Shown here piece by piece: positions 1 through 8,364 of a stretch of 64,000 nucleotides of DNA (positions are counted from its first letter, which is position 1; the number at the start of each line of letters is the position of its first letter). The stretch is from positions 1 through 64,000 of IMG/VR virus record IMGVR_UViG_3300040815_003812; one strand, written 5' to 3'. Origin of the DNA: a virus. The position numbers and the translations under genes were made by a program. The notes under the pieces are model-generated. The model was not told where the DNA came from. It did no database searches and worked only from the letters and a program-made list of their open reading frames with translations.

Positions 1-596
1 TAAAATATTTATCTACTGGCCAATGGTATAATTGTTTTAAGTAAGTATGGGGGATTCCAGTAAGCCCAGGGGCAGTTCCAGGATCATTACTTATACCATC
101 TTCAGCGTATGATTCAAATACGGGTTGACTACCAGCATTATTAGTATAAGTTAGGTCACTACCATCGTATCTCATAATACCATCAGTTGGTTCATTGTTT
201 GGATCGCGAGCAGCCAAACAAAATTCAATTTTTGAGTCTTTTACTAATGATAATTCATACTCGTCATATTGATCAGTTAGAGCAGCTAAAGATTCAACAT
301 CACCTCTAAATCGATGATTAAGATTTTCTATACAACTTAAGATTTGTTCGTCGGAGATATTGGTCTCCACCCCCAAAGGTTCACCTAAGTGTATTACGTG
401 AAACACTACTGGGATAGTAAGTACTTGTGCTGTGTCTAAATCGACTTCGGGTGCACAAGCAACTCGTTCCGTATATAATTGTTGTAGAAACGGATTTCTA
501 CGAATCATTTCATCAGTTCCACATTCGTCTTGAGAAAACGTAATAAACGGAACTAATAAAATTAAAGATAAGAAAAAACTTTTTAAGTTTACCATG
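1..596 (-). CDS. Pappalysin-like (M43) secreted metalloprotease, second copy, 3' part outside window
   Basis: The frame is open from an ATG at 596 to the left window edge, so only about 198 N-terminal residues are visible. They begin with a signal peptide (MVNLKSFF, a hydrophobic stretch, then FSQ before DECGTDE). They are collinear with the first 210 residues of the complete protease at 589-2613, sharing runs such as CGTDE, RNPFLQQ, RVACAPEV, LDTAQVLTIPVV, NISDEQ and YAEDG. The zinc site would lie beyond the edge. The start overlaps the stop of the upstream protease by 8 bp, so the two form an operon. I infer an old tandem duplication: similarity is clear in protein but third-codon positions differ heavily. 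Function is inferred from the paralogue. Confidence 0.85.
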
Positions 597-2613
597 AATT
601 TATATATATTTTTTTTGTTATAACAGTACCATCCGACCATTTCTCAGTCACTAGATATACACCAGGACTTAAATCAGCAGGAGATAATACAATTACTTGT
701 TTTCCTGACATATCATAATAAGAAGGATCACCAACAACATAATGATCACTTAATGAAATATATTTTTTATTTTCTATTACACCTTCAGCACATAACATAC
801 CGTAGTTATCGACCAATAAATTAATATCGTCTTGATTTATAAAACCATCGAAATTAAAATCCCCAGGAGTACAATAACCAACTTCAGTATCCATATTAGT
901 TAGTAATACAAGTAAATCTTTGTTATTTACTACATTATCGTCATTTAAATCCCAAGGACAGATATCTGTTTCTAATTCACATGTATAGTCAACACAGAAA
1001 TTTTCACTATATTCTGACCAACTACCACTACTAGTATATGAGGAAATTTCCTCACCATTTATTGTTATAGTATATTCACCACCATATTGCCACCCATTAC
1101 CATCACTATCATATAATGTAAGGGTGTAACAACCGTCTGGTAAGCATAACTCATATACACGAGTTGTAATACCAGCACCAAATCCTCCCTCATCTAACAG
1201 CACATTACCAACTTCGTCAGTTAATGTGTAAGTATTTTGATTTGCAAAAAATTCAGTTGTAACTGCAAGTTCAAGTAGACTTTCGTTTTCAACTATTACA
1301 CTTTCGAAAGCTGTGTTGTTAGAAGGGTATTCATCACCATCTAAAATAACCTCAAAATTAAATTGACCATTACCTAAAGTATAATCTACAAATTCCATAA
1401 CCGTAAAATCACCACTAGGGATGGTTGGTAGATCATATAGTGTGCCATTTATTGAAAGTACTCCATCAACAGCATCATCACCACCTAAATTATTAACTTT
1501 AACATTAAAACTTATAAGACTTTGACACCAACTTTCAGGTAAACCATAAACACCTGTTATTGCCAGATCTTTAGAACTTAATGACTGACAATTATAGTTG
1601 TTATTTATTACTCCATTCATATCAGACCATAACACATTCCTCATCTCTTCTATCTGGTTTTGAGTAAACATAATCCTACAAGATTGACTTGTATAATCCA
1701 TATAATTTTCAGTTATTGCATCTTCACAATCTGGAAAACTACAACTGATATTTGAACTTGTTACTGGGGTATCTGGTATGTAATCACCATTAGTACATGT
1801 AGATTCGCCAGTACAATTCGTTGTGTTCCAAAATGTATGATATAAACCTAGTGAATGACCTACCTCATGTGCAGTAGTTGAATTTAAATTACCTAATTTT
1901 ATGTTACCTACAGTACCTGCCACATTATAAAGTAATACTGGACCTGAATTACAACTCGTACCGTAGTAACCAATATATGAGTATCCTTGTATACCTCCTC
2001 CTCCGTTATTACCACCTATTTCAGTTACTATCCATATATTATAGTATTTTTCAGTATCCCAACAACCTAGTGTTGATTTCATCCAGGAATCACTAATACC
2101 TGAAGATTGACTGTCTATTGCAACACCATCTTCAGCATAAGATTCACCATTATATACTAAATTGGACCCATCATGTCGGACAATACCATCTGTTGGTTGA
2201 TTATCAGGATCCCTTTGAGCCATACAGAATTCAATTTTACTATCTATTGCCAATGATAATTGATATTCATCATATGATTGAGTACCTGAACTTGATACTA
2301 ATTGTGATAAAGCATCTGTATCGGCCCTAAATCTATGATTTAAATTTTCAACCATACTTAAGACCTGTTCATCTGAAATATTTGTCTGCTCCCCAACTGG
2401 TTCACCTAAATGTACAATGTGAACAACTACAGGGATAGTAAGAACTTGTGCCGTGTCTAGATTAACTTCTGGTGCACATGCAACTCGCTCCTCATACACT
2501 TGTTGTAAAAACGGATTTCGATTTATTATCTCATCGGTACCGCATTCTTCTTGTGAAAACACAGAAAAAATCGAAATAATGTAAAAAACCGACAAGAATA
2601 ATAGATTTTTCAT
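589..2613 (-). CDS. Secreted pappalysin-like (M43) zinc metalloprotease with dockerin-like repeats and T9SS sorting domain
   Basis: I chose the ATG at 2613 because it starts a clean signal peptide (MKNLLFLSVFYIISIFSVFSQ); an upstream in-frame ATG at 2661 would add 16 polar residues. Numbered from 2613 (674 aa), the zinc motif HEVGHSLGLYH is near 249-259 and the Met-turn NYMDY near 303-307, as in M43 pappalysin/ulilysin-type proteases. Next come a CARDB-like region, a GCYTLTLYDSDGNGW segment typical of Bacteroidota exoproteases, two dockerin-like Asp/Asn-rich repeats (about 553-605), and a C-terminal domain with SGK, L-SPGVYLV and KKIYIN, the pattern of type A T9SS sorting domains. It should be exported by Sec and then by T9SS, cutting extracellular or surface proteins. 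A secreted host-style enzyme is unusual for a phage. Confidence 0.9.
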   Translation of the reverse strand: MKNLLFLSVFYIISIFSVFSQEECGTDEIINRNPFLQQVYEERVACAPEVNLDTAQVLTIPVVVHIVHLGEPVGEQTNISDEQVLSMVENLNHRFRADTDALSQLVSSSGTQSYDEYQLSLAIDSKIEFCMAQRDPDNQPTDGIVRHDGSNLVYNGESYAEDGVAIDSQSSGISDSWMKSTLGCWDTEKYYNIWIVTEIGGNNGGGGIQGYSYIGYYGTSCNSGPVLLYNVAGTVGNIKLGNLNSTTAHEVGHSLGLYHTFWNTTNCTGESTCTNGDYIPDTPVTSSNISCSFPDCEDAITENYMDYTSQSCRIMFTQNQIEEMRNVLWSDMNGVINNNYNCQSLSSKDLAITGVYGLPESWCQSLISFNVKVNNLGGDDAVDGVLSINGTLYDLPTIPSGDFTVMEFVDYTLGNGQFNFEVILDGDEYPSNNTAFESVIVENESLLELAVTTEFFANQNTYTLTDEVGNVLLDEGGFGAGITTRVYELCLPDGCYTLTLYDSDGNGWQYGGEYTITINGEEISSYTSSGSWSEYSENFCVDYTCELETDICPWDLNDDNVVNNKDLLVLLTNMDTEVGYCTPGDFNFDGFINQDDINLLVDNYGMLCAEGVIENKKYISLSDHYVVGDPSYYDMSGKQVIVLSPADLSPGVYLVTEKWSDGTVITKKIYINSW

Positions 2614-2659
2614 AAAAAATTTATTAGATTTTAAAAAAATTATACTCGAGTCGTTGTCC

Positions 2660-2666
2660 ATAAATA
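2660..2666 (-). promoter_or_regulatory. Candidate late-type TATTTAT box for the protease operon
   Basis: Reads TATTTAT on the minus strand, 46 nt upstream of the ATG at 2613, in the divergent gap before the gene at 2676. It belongs to the recurrent box described in the findings. Its position overlaps the alternative ATG at 2661, which supports the downstream start. Confidence 0.4.
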
Positions 2667-2675
2667 GTACATTTA

Positions 2676-3131
2676 ATGAGAAACATTTTACTTTTCATAT
2701 TAATTTATGCTTCAACACATTTTAGTATTTATGGTCAATCATCAGGAGTAGGTTTCTTATTTGATGAAACGTCTTTTTATTTCAGTACTGATAATCTTAA
2801 TTTTACAACTGATGTATCACCTTGGGGTTTTTATACCACATATAGGATGATTTTGATACCTGGTGACCCCCTTATCGTAAACAATGCATATCTCAACAGA
2901 CTAGGTTTAACTTACATGAGTAAATCGGAGGTTATTAGTCTAGGTTGTGGGGTAAAAATGACTTATGATAGTGAACCACAATTTCATCCAGATTTTATGT
3001 TTAAATTTCACCCATCTCGAATTTTTACAGAGAAGACCCGGAATGTTGACGTTGGTTTACTTTTTAATGTATCAAATACATTGGATTTTGGGGTTTGTTT
3101 ATCACTTCCTTTTGTATTAAACAGGTATTAA
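2676..3131 (+). CDS. Small secreted or outer-membrane beta-barrel-like protein
   Basis: 151 aa. The N-terminus is a signal peptide (MRNILLFILIYASTHFSIYGQ) with a likely cleavage after YGQ. The mature part alternates polar and hydrophobic residues, is rich in Phe/Tyr and ends in an aromatic residue (LNRY), as small outer-membrane barrels often do. Segments near the C-terminus (NVDVGLLFNVSNTLDFGVCLSLPF) look like consecutive membrane strands. It is divergent from the protease operon. I do not recognise a family. It may alter the host surface, for example in superinfection exclusion, but that is inference. Confidence 0.6.
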   Translation: MRNILLFILIYASTHFSIYGQSSGVGFLFDETSFYFSTDNLNFTTDVSPWGFYTTYRMILIPGDPLIVNNAYLNRLGLTYMSKSEVISLGCGVKMTYDSEPQFHPDFMFKFHPSRIFTEKTRNVDVGLLFNVSNTLDFGVCLSLPFVLNRY

Positions 3132-3135
3132 AACA

Positions 3136-3142
3136 TATTTAT
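3136..3142 (+). promoter_or_regulatory. Candidate TATTTAT late promoter box
   Basis: TATTTAT lies 29 nt upstream of the ATG at 3172, just after the stop of the previous gene. It would start the 3172-6138 transcription unit. Confidence 0.45.
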
Positions 3143-3171
3143 TTGATATAAATCAAGTAAATTTATAAAAA

Positions 3172-3780
3172 ATGGGTTGTTATACTAGAGAACAAATTGA
3201 AAAAACAATCAAATCGAAAGATTACAAATGGTTTGAAAATGGTGATTACAATTTAAATATTGTAGGTGTTAGGAATTCTGACACTAACCAAGAAGTGACT
3301 AATAAATTTGATGATTGCATCACTTTATCTTATAAATCCAACGGTGACTGGAAATTCCATTGTTTCAAAGCGACAACAGATCCTGGAAAACACTGGGTCG
3401 AAAATATACTGAACGAATCCGGTGTTGCAGTTTTGAAACCTAATCAGTATCGAGGGTCACACAAAATCGGATTACACCAAGGAAAGTACGAGGCACTCAG
3501 GCAACAGAAACCTGTTCAAGTTTACAGAGATGATAATCTTGATGTTTGTTATGATCTTTTAGAAGAAAATGTTCAAGAAGGAATATATGGTATTAACATC
3601 CATAGAGCAACAGGAATCAAAGGAGGCGAATCTAAACAAATAGATAAATGGAGTGCGGGTTGTCAAGTAATTGCAGCATATGATGACTTCGAATTATTCA
3701 TGGAAATTTGTAATAAAGCCAAAGATAATTGGGGTAATTCATTCACATATACACTTATAGAATCAGATGACATTGTGTAA
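3172..3780 (+). CDS. L,D-transpeptidase (YkuD)-like protein
   Basis: 202 aa. The segment GINIHRATG, sixteen residues after the His, then SAGCQ (H144, S161, G163, C164) fits the YkuD active-site layout of a His followed 14-17 residues later by S/T-x-G-C. That fold cross-links or cleaves peptidoglycan stem peptides through the Cys. No signal peptide is visible, so the protein is probably virion-borne or cytoplasmic until lysis. The upstream QYRGSHKIGLHQGKYEAL stretch is a conserved-looking block that would form the substrate-binding sheet. The stop overlaps the ATG of the next gene (TAATG). The role could be cell-wall penetration or lysis. The fold is called from the motif only. Confidence 0.55.
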   Translation: MGCYTREQIEKTIKSKDYKWFENGDYNLNIVGVRNSDTNQEVTNKFDDCITLSYKSNGDWKFHCFKATTDPGKHWVENILNESGVAVLKPNQYRGSHKIGLHQGKYEALRQQKPVQVYRDDNLDVCYDLLEENVQEGIYGINIHRATGIKGGESKQIDKWSAGCQVIAAYDDFELFMEICNKAKDNWGNSFTYTLIESDDIV

Positions 3781-4238
3781 TGGAAGAATATAATCCAAAT
3801 TACTGGGAAGATGAACAGAATAGAATTAAACAAGAAATTGATTCTGAAATAGATAATGTCCGAAAGGCTAATCAATATCTTAATCGATACAGACAATTCA
3901 ACATCGAATTGGAGAATATAAAATCGAAAAGTTTAGACAAAATTTCAGGTGAGTATAAAATGGATATTAAATCTATCGGTACAAAAAGAAGAGGTCTATC
4001 GATCGAGAAGTTTTTAAAAATTATTTTGTATTTGAAAGATTTGAAAATCGACAGTGATCTTGCACCGACAACAGTACACATCGATGATAGACTTTCAGAT
4101 GATTTAAAAAATAGTGTTTTAAGAATGTATGTTCATGGATATAAGACAATAGGTTTTGAGTTATATTATAATCTTCAAAATTTACTGGGACTTAATGATT
4201 ATTTAATTGAATTTGAAACTGTAATTTATGATGAGTGA
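3780..4238 (+). CDS. Hypothetical protein with N-terminal coiled coil
   Basis: 152 aa, not recognised. Residues 8-60 are strongly charged and helical with heptad-like spacing (KQEIDSEIDNVRKANQYLNRYRQ), followed by a mixed helical/strand region. There is no signal peptide or membrane segment. It is translationally coupled on both sides: it overlaps the stop of the L,D-transpeptidase-like gene by 1 nt and the start of the PPK2 gene by 11 nt. This suggests it works with one of those products. Confidence 0.6.
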   Translation: MEEYNPNYWEDEQNRIKQEIDSEIDNVRKANQYLNRYRQFNIELENIKSKSLDKISGEYKMDIKSIGTKRRGLSIEKFLKIILYLKDLKIDSDLAPTTVHIDDRLSDDLKNSVLRMYVHGYKTIGFELYYNLQNLLGLNDYLIEFETVIYDE

Positions 4239-6138
4239 AGAGTTTAAAGATTATTATAATGAAATACTAGACTCGGTAAAATTAATTACTGGGGATGGAG
4301 TATATGCAAAATCAATTGTGGAAGATAACTTTTTTAGAATAAAGACAGGATTCTATGAGGATGAAAACCCGACCAATATTATTAATTCAATTGTTTTCAA
4401 AATAAATGAAAATAAAAAAAAGGATCGAAGACTATTAGTCGAAGGTTTTTTTGATACTATTACTAACTTTTTCAAAGGTTTAAATCAGAAAGAAGATTCA
4501 GCCGATGAAATAAACAGGTATCTACAACAAATACAAGATATTTTAGATGAGAATCAAATTTTTGATGAAGAGATTACTAAATTGTTAGGTGAGTTAAGAG
4601 ATTCTGACTATATAAATTTAATTGATTTCTCCACTACAATAAGAGGATTGAAAAATAAATTTTTAAAACCTGGTAATAAGGAGGACTCGATCAGAGAATT
4701 CTTACAGAAGTTATTAATTTCATTACCTAAAAGAGCGGAGTATGAAGAAAAAATAAATCAACAATCATTAGATAATGTACCAGATGGATCCGAAGAGGAA
4801 GAAGAATCTAAAATACCTAGAAAAAAATACATCAAAGAAAAAGAATTATTACAAATCGAATTATTGAAACTTCAAGAGTGGGTTAAAGAAAACAACGTAC
4901 CAGTTGCGGTTGTTTTTGAAGGTAGAGATAGTGCAGGTAAAGGATCAACTATTAAAAAGTTTACTGAGTATTTGGATCCTAAATACTACCAGATAGTTGC
5001 ATTAGGTATACCGACTGAAGAAGAAAAAAAGAATTGGTTCGAAAGGTATGAAAAGTATATAAAACCAGGTGTGATTACGTTCTTTGATAGGAGTTGGTAC
5101 AATAGAGGTATTGTTGAACCAGTCATGGGATATTCTTCAGAGGAAGAATACGAAAAATTTATGAATGAAGTTGTACCATTCGAAAAAGATTTAATTTCAA
5201 AGGGTGTAATATTATTAAAATTCTGGTTATCGATAACTCAAGATAGACAGGAAAAAAGGTTTACCCTTAGACAACAGTCACCTTTGAAATATTGGAAATA
5301 TTCTCCTAATGACGAAGCATCCAAAGATAAGTGGGATGAATATACAAAGTATAAAGAAAGAGTATTCAAAGACACATCTCATGATGAATCACCATGGATT
5401 GTGTTGGACTCAAATGATAAAAGAGTTTCAGGTCTAAATGCGATGAGAAAGTTATTACAAAAAATAAGTTACGATGATAAAAATAATGAAATCGTTGATC
5501 TGAATTATCCTGAAGTTGTAAGTACAATAAAAGAATCGTTGATTATTGAGAGAAGTTTTACAGATCAATACGTTAGAGATATTGTAAAGTCATTGACTGA
5601 AATTGTGAAAACTAGAATTGAAAAAACATATTACTTACCAGAAGACATAACTAATGGTGAAAAGTTCGAATATGAAATCGATGGTATACCTCCATTTAGT
5701 ATAGAATTCGTGTATAATTTAGATGAATATTTAGATGGTGAATATCGTCTTGATGGTGATTATGATAAAGATGATGATGTTATCGAAATAAGATTAACTG
5801 CTAATCCTAATTTTCTTCCTAAACTACTTTATGATTTAATCGGTGACTTGAATGATATTGTTAGGCATGAAATGGAGCATTTATTTCAAAATGAAAGAGG
5901 GGAATTAGATGATGACGGTGATGTACCAAAAGATAAAAGTTATTACTTACAACCTAAAGAATTACCCGCACAGATACAAGGATTAAGAAGAATTGCAAGA
6001 CTAAGAAAACAACCTATAGACTTCGTAATTAGATCATGGTTTCAAAGAAATAAACCGATCCATGGATTAAATGATGAAGATATCGAAGAATTAACCTTGT
6101 ATTTATCATCGTTATATGATGATAAATTTAAACAATAA
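4228..6138 (+). CDS. Polyphosphate kinase 2 (PPK2) domain fused to a C-terminal HEXXH domain
   Basis: 636 aa. Residues about 200-420 are a PPK2 domain: Walker A EGRDSAGKGST (231-241), Walker B DRSWYNR (287-293), and the lid motif SPLKYWKYSPND. PPK2 enzymes transfer phosphate between polyphosphate and nucleotides (NMP/NDP). The first 195 residues are extra and helical, with KKKDRRLLVEG at 63-73, which contains a possible prohead-protease site (LVE|G). Residues about 460-636 are a second module containing HEMEHLFQ (547-554) and, 27 residues on, KELPAQIQGL, the layout of a zincin-type metal site. ATGATG at 4228/4231 gives two possible starts. I know PPK2 as a single-domain protein of about 230-300 aa, so this is an unusual fusion. 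The catalytic role of the HEXXH module is unproven. Confidence 0.85.
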   Translation: MMSEEFKDYYNEILDSVKLITGDGVYAKSIVEDNFFRIKTGFYEDENPTNIINSIVFKINENKKKDRRLLVEGFFDTITNFFKGLNQKEDSADEINRYLQQIQDILDENQIFDEEITKLLGELRDSDYINLIDFSTTIRGLKNKFLKPGNKEDSIREFLQKLLISLPKRAEYEEKINQQSLDNVPDGSEEEEESKIPRKKYIKEKELLQIELLKLQEWVKENNVPVAVVFEGRDSAGKGSTIKKFTEYLDPKYYQIVALGIPTEEEKKNWFERYEKYIKPGVITFFDRSWYNRGIVEPVMGYSSEEEYEKFMNEVVPFEKDLISKGVILLKFWLSITQDRQEKRFTLRQQSPLKYWKYSPNDEASKDKWDEYTKYKERVFKDTSHDESPWIVLDSNDKRVSGLNAMRKLLQKISYDDKNNEIVDLNYPEVVSTIKESLIIERSFTDQYVRDIVKSLTEIVKTRIEKTYYLPEDITNGEKFEYEIDGIPPFSIEFVYNLDEYLDGEYRLDGDYDKDDDVIEIRLTANPNFLPKLLYDLIGDLNDIVRHEMEHLFQNERGELDDDGDVPKDKSYYLQPKELPAQIQGLRRIARLRKQPIDFVIRSWFQRNKPIHGLNDEDIEELTLYLSSLYDDKFKQ

Positions 6139-6142
6139 TATA

Positions 6143-6149
6143 TATTTAT
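6143..6149 (+). promoter_or_regulatory. Candidate TATTTAT box just upstream of the OmpA-like gene
   Basis: TATTTAT (within TATATTTATT) ends 4 nt before the ATG at 6154. At this spacing a -10-type element would give a leaderless or nearly leaderless transcript. Confidence 0.4.
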
Positions 6150-6153
6150 TATT

Positions 6154-7296
6154 ATGGAGAAGAAATTATTGAATGAGATAAGTCGTTATAGAGAGATTCT
6201 AGGTCTAGACTCTATTTTAGAACAAGAAAATAAAAGAGCTGAATTCAGATTCAAGCTCGGTGGAGATCTGATTTTTAAAATTTCAGATAATGGTAATGGT
6301 AATTCTCTAGAAGTTGCAAATGATACTTCAGGACCTAAGAAGTATACTGATATTGGAAATGCTAGAAGTGTAGTTTATGATATCACCACTGGAACTGCCG
6401 TTGGAGAAGGGACACCAGGTTTCAAAAATTATCAGATTGCGAATGAAATTCAATTTGATAGAGATAAATATCCAGATCAGAAACCTTGTAAAAGAGGTAG
6501 TCAAGGACAGTCAGCATTGGCCGGTGGAGTATCACTTTATACAGGAAAAAGTTTTTATGTTTTAGATATACCAAGAAATGTAAAAAATCCAAATATCAAA
6601 TATCCTACAATAAGATTACTTTGTGTCAAAAAATCTTCAACAGAGATGGGTACTGGATTACCAAAAAACAGACGTGTAGATTCTCCTCAAATTAGATTTG
6701 GTCAATATTGGTGTGAAAAAGGAAAACCTGGAAAAGGAAAAGGTTGTTACTTTTTAGAACCAAATGGTATGGGTCCGAGAGCGGAGGAGTTTGGACCCGC
6801 AGAAAAACAAGTAAGAAGACCAATTGAAATACAATTTAGAATCGGAAACCCATTCGTGTTCAACTCAGTTGATTTCTTACCTCAAGGTCAATCAGAATTT
6901 GATAAGAAAATTCAAGAACTAAATGCAATATTCGAGGAACAACCAGATTACAAGGAGTTTTTGAAACAAAATCCAATAAATATACTTGGTTTCTCATCCC
7001 GTGATGATGATCCAGAAGGTCCTAGACCAAGTCAGGGTTGGCCATTTAGTCCTTGTTCTAATAGATCAAAAAGAAAAGACTACAACCTTTGTTTATCACA
7101 AAAAAGAGCTGAAAGAGTTGCTGAGTTGTTGAGTGCAAAATATCCAGATCTAAAATTCAATCCAAAAGGTATGGGTGAGAATTGTGATAGTGGAAATTGT
7201 TGGAAACCCGGTAAGAAGAATCATGACTCGAAGCAAACTGCAATGGACAGACGATTTGAAGTGAAACTTCCCAAGTACACTAGTCAAATTAATTAA
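6154..7296 (+). CDS. OmpA C-terminal-like (peptidoglycan-associating) protein with N-terminal targeting-like peptide
   Basis: 380 aa. Residues about 240-375 resemble the OmpA/MotB peptidoglycan-binding domain: VDFLPQGQSEFDKKIQELN, INILGFSSRDDD, LSQKRAERVAELL, GMGEN and DRRFEVKLP. It has Cys-rich insertions (CSNRSK, CDSGNCW). It has no signal peptide; instead it begins MEKKLLNEISRYREILGL and then ILEQ, the N-terminal pattern shared by several neighbours and perhaps a capsid-targeting peptide cut after LEQ or ILE. Such a protein could bind peptidoglycan from within the virion or after ejection. The 3' end overlaps the convergent gene at 7289 by 8 bp. Confidence 0.75.
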   Translation: MEKKLLNEISRYREILGLDSILEQENKRAEFRFKLGGDLIFKISDNGNGNSLEVANDTSGPKKYTDIGNARSVVYDITTGTAVGEGTPGFKNYQIANEIQFDRDKYPDQKPCKRGSQGQSALAGGVSLYTGKSFYVLDIPRNVKNPNIKYPTIRLLCVKKSSTEMGTGLPKNRRVDSPQIRFGQYWCEKGKPGKGKGCYFLEPNGMGPRAEEFGPAEKQVRRPIEIQFRIGNPFVFNSVDFLPQGQSEFDKKIQELNAIFEEQPDYKEFLKQNPINILGFSSRDDDPEGPRPSQGWPFSPCSNRSKRKDYNLCLSQKRAERVAELLSAKYPDLKFNPKGMGENCDSGNCWKPGKKNHDSKQTAMDRRFEVKLPKYTSQIN

Positions 7297-7675
7297 AGAT
7301 ATAGATGGTCGTTCTATTTCGACCATACTTTTCATCTGTATATTCTCTAGTCTCGATAAAAACATACTTAGAATCCATCTTGTATTCTGGTGTACCGTAT
7401 TCTTCTTTGACAAATGATGTTACATTGTCATTACCATATTTAAAACAGTGGTAACCTGTACAAAAATAATCACCATGTGTCAACTCTTTGTAAAGTGAAT
7501 CTTCATCATGAATAAACATCATATCAGAAATGTTAAGATCATAATGTTGAGTAAGACTATCAATATAAACATCTTCCAGATCATTAATTGATACCCAACA
7601 TGAAATAACAAAGTCATTCTGAGCAATTGACTGTAGAGAAATAAAAGAGAGTAAGAGGACTAATACGTTTTTCAT
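7289..7675 (-). CDS. Small exported protein, unknown function
   Basis: 128 aa from the ATG at 7675, chosen because it begins a signal peptide (MKNVLVLLLSFISLQSIAQ) with cleavage after IAQ; five extra residues precede it if the ATG at 7690 is used. The mature part is polar with several aromatic residues and two Cys, and is not recognised. It is probably periplasmic or secreted. Together with the genes at 2676 and 10230 it forms a scattered set of exported proteins. Confidence 0.6.
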   Translation of the reverse strand: MKNVLVLLLSFISLQSIAQNDFVISCWVSINDLEDVYIDSLTQHYDLNISDMMFIHDEDSLYKELTHGDYFCTGYHCFKYGNDNVTSFVKEEYGTPEYKMDSKYVFIETREYTDEKYGRNRTTIYIFN

Positions 7676-7711
7676 ATTACTAATATACAAAAAACTGTTC
7701 AGAAAAAAAAA

Positions 7712-8329
7712 TTATTGTAACTTATTTACAAGTCTATCAATAAATTCTTTGATTGCGGCACCACTCAATGTAATTAGTCCAGAAGAGACTAATGGTTCTA
7801 TAATATCATTTAAAGTATCACTGTTTACATTTTGGTCTGTTATTAAATTCAACAAAACTGAAAATATTGGTAAGAGAAATGTGTAAGATAATATATCCAT
7901 ACTTCTATAAATCGAGGACCCAGTAATTTTAAGAATATTACTCACTTTAGCTTTCATTCTTTCTAGATATTCAATTGCGGTTTCTAATTCATCCCCCAAA
8001 GTTCTTGTTTCAAACCATTCTTTATTAACCTTTAGATTCTGTTTTTCAAAAAATACTATAGAAACTGCCATGATAAATAAAGATGCTATTTGTTCTCTAT
8101 TTAAAGTAGGAAATTCACCTTGTAAATATTGCGTTACAGGACCTACTAATGCACCAATACCTGCTCCGTAAGTTATTAGGAATCTAAACGAATCTTTCAA
8201 TTGTTCTTGTGCTGTCTTTAGTATAGATAAAAAAGACTGAAAGTTTTCTTGAGTTGTTGATATAATCTTTTCTTTTGATGATTCAACAATTAAAGTTCTG
8301 TACTGAGTTTCTGATATTAATATTTTCAT
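7712..8329 (-). CDS. Integral membrane protein with targeting-like N-terminus
   Basis: 205 aa. Hydrophobic segments occur at about residues 50-70 (FLITYGAGIGALVGPV), 84-98 (ASLFIMAVSIVFF), 148-166 (LSYTFLLPIFSVLLNLI) and 184-196, separated by charged helices. The N-terminus MKILISETQYRTLIVESS resembles those of the proteins at 9032, 37600 and 37284 and contains an IVE|S site. It could be an ejected pore or inner-membrane channel component, or a holin-like protein. I favour a virion/ejection role because of the N-terminal peptide, but the function is unknown. Confidence 0.6.
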   Translation of the reverse strand: MKILISETQYRTLIVESSKEKIISTTQENFQSFLSILKTAQEQLKDSFRFLITYGAGIGALVGPVTQYLQGEFPTLNREQIASLFIMAVSIVFFEKQNLKVNKEWFETRTLGDELETAIEYLERMKAKVSNILKITGSSIYRSMDILSYTFLLPIFSVLLNLITDQNVNSDTLNDIIEPLVSSGLITLSGAAIKEFIDRLVNKLQ

Positions 8330-8340
8330 GATCTATTAAT

Positions 8341-8347
8341 ATAAATA
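8341..8347 (-). promoter_or_regulatory. Candidate TATTTAT box, minus strand of divergent pair
   Basis: Reads TATTTAT on the minus strand within TATATTTATATT, 11 nt before the ATG at 8329. The plus-strand partner box is at 8352-8358, so two boxes sit only 4 bp apart. Confidence 0.5.
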
Positions 8348-8351
8348 TACA

Positions 8352-8358
8352 TATTTAT
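8352..8358 (+). promoter_or_regulatory. Candidate TATTTAT box, plus strand of divergent pair
   Basis: TATTTAT ends 6 nt before the ATG at 8365. It pairs with the minus-strand box at 8341-8347. Confidence 0.5.
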
Positions 8359-8364
8359 AAACAT

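Noticed and set aside
1-60. Apparent frameshift at a run of C residues in the left-edge protease copy
   Set aside because: Careful counting shows five C; the frame stays open to the window edge and continues to match its paralogue (LKQLYHWPVDKYF).
589-3131. Idea that the window start is a host genome fragment or prophage flank
   Set aside because: No att site, integrase or break in coding style is visible; genes continue with the same promoter boxes and spacing into clear phage genes. A chimeric contig cannot be excluded from sequence alone.
3660-4081. Minus-strand frames at 3663-3896 and 3872-4081
   Set aside because: They are antisense to two overlapping plus-strand genes that are tightly coupled and have better composition.
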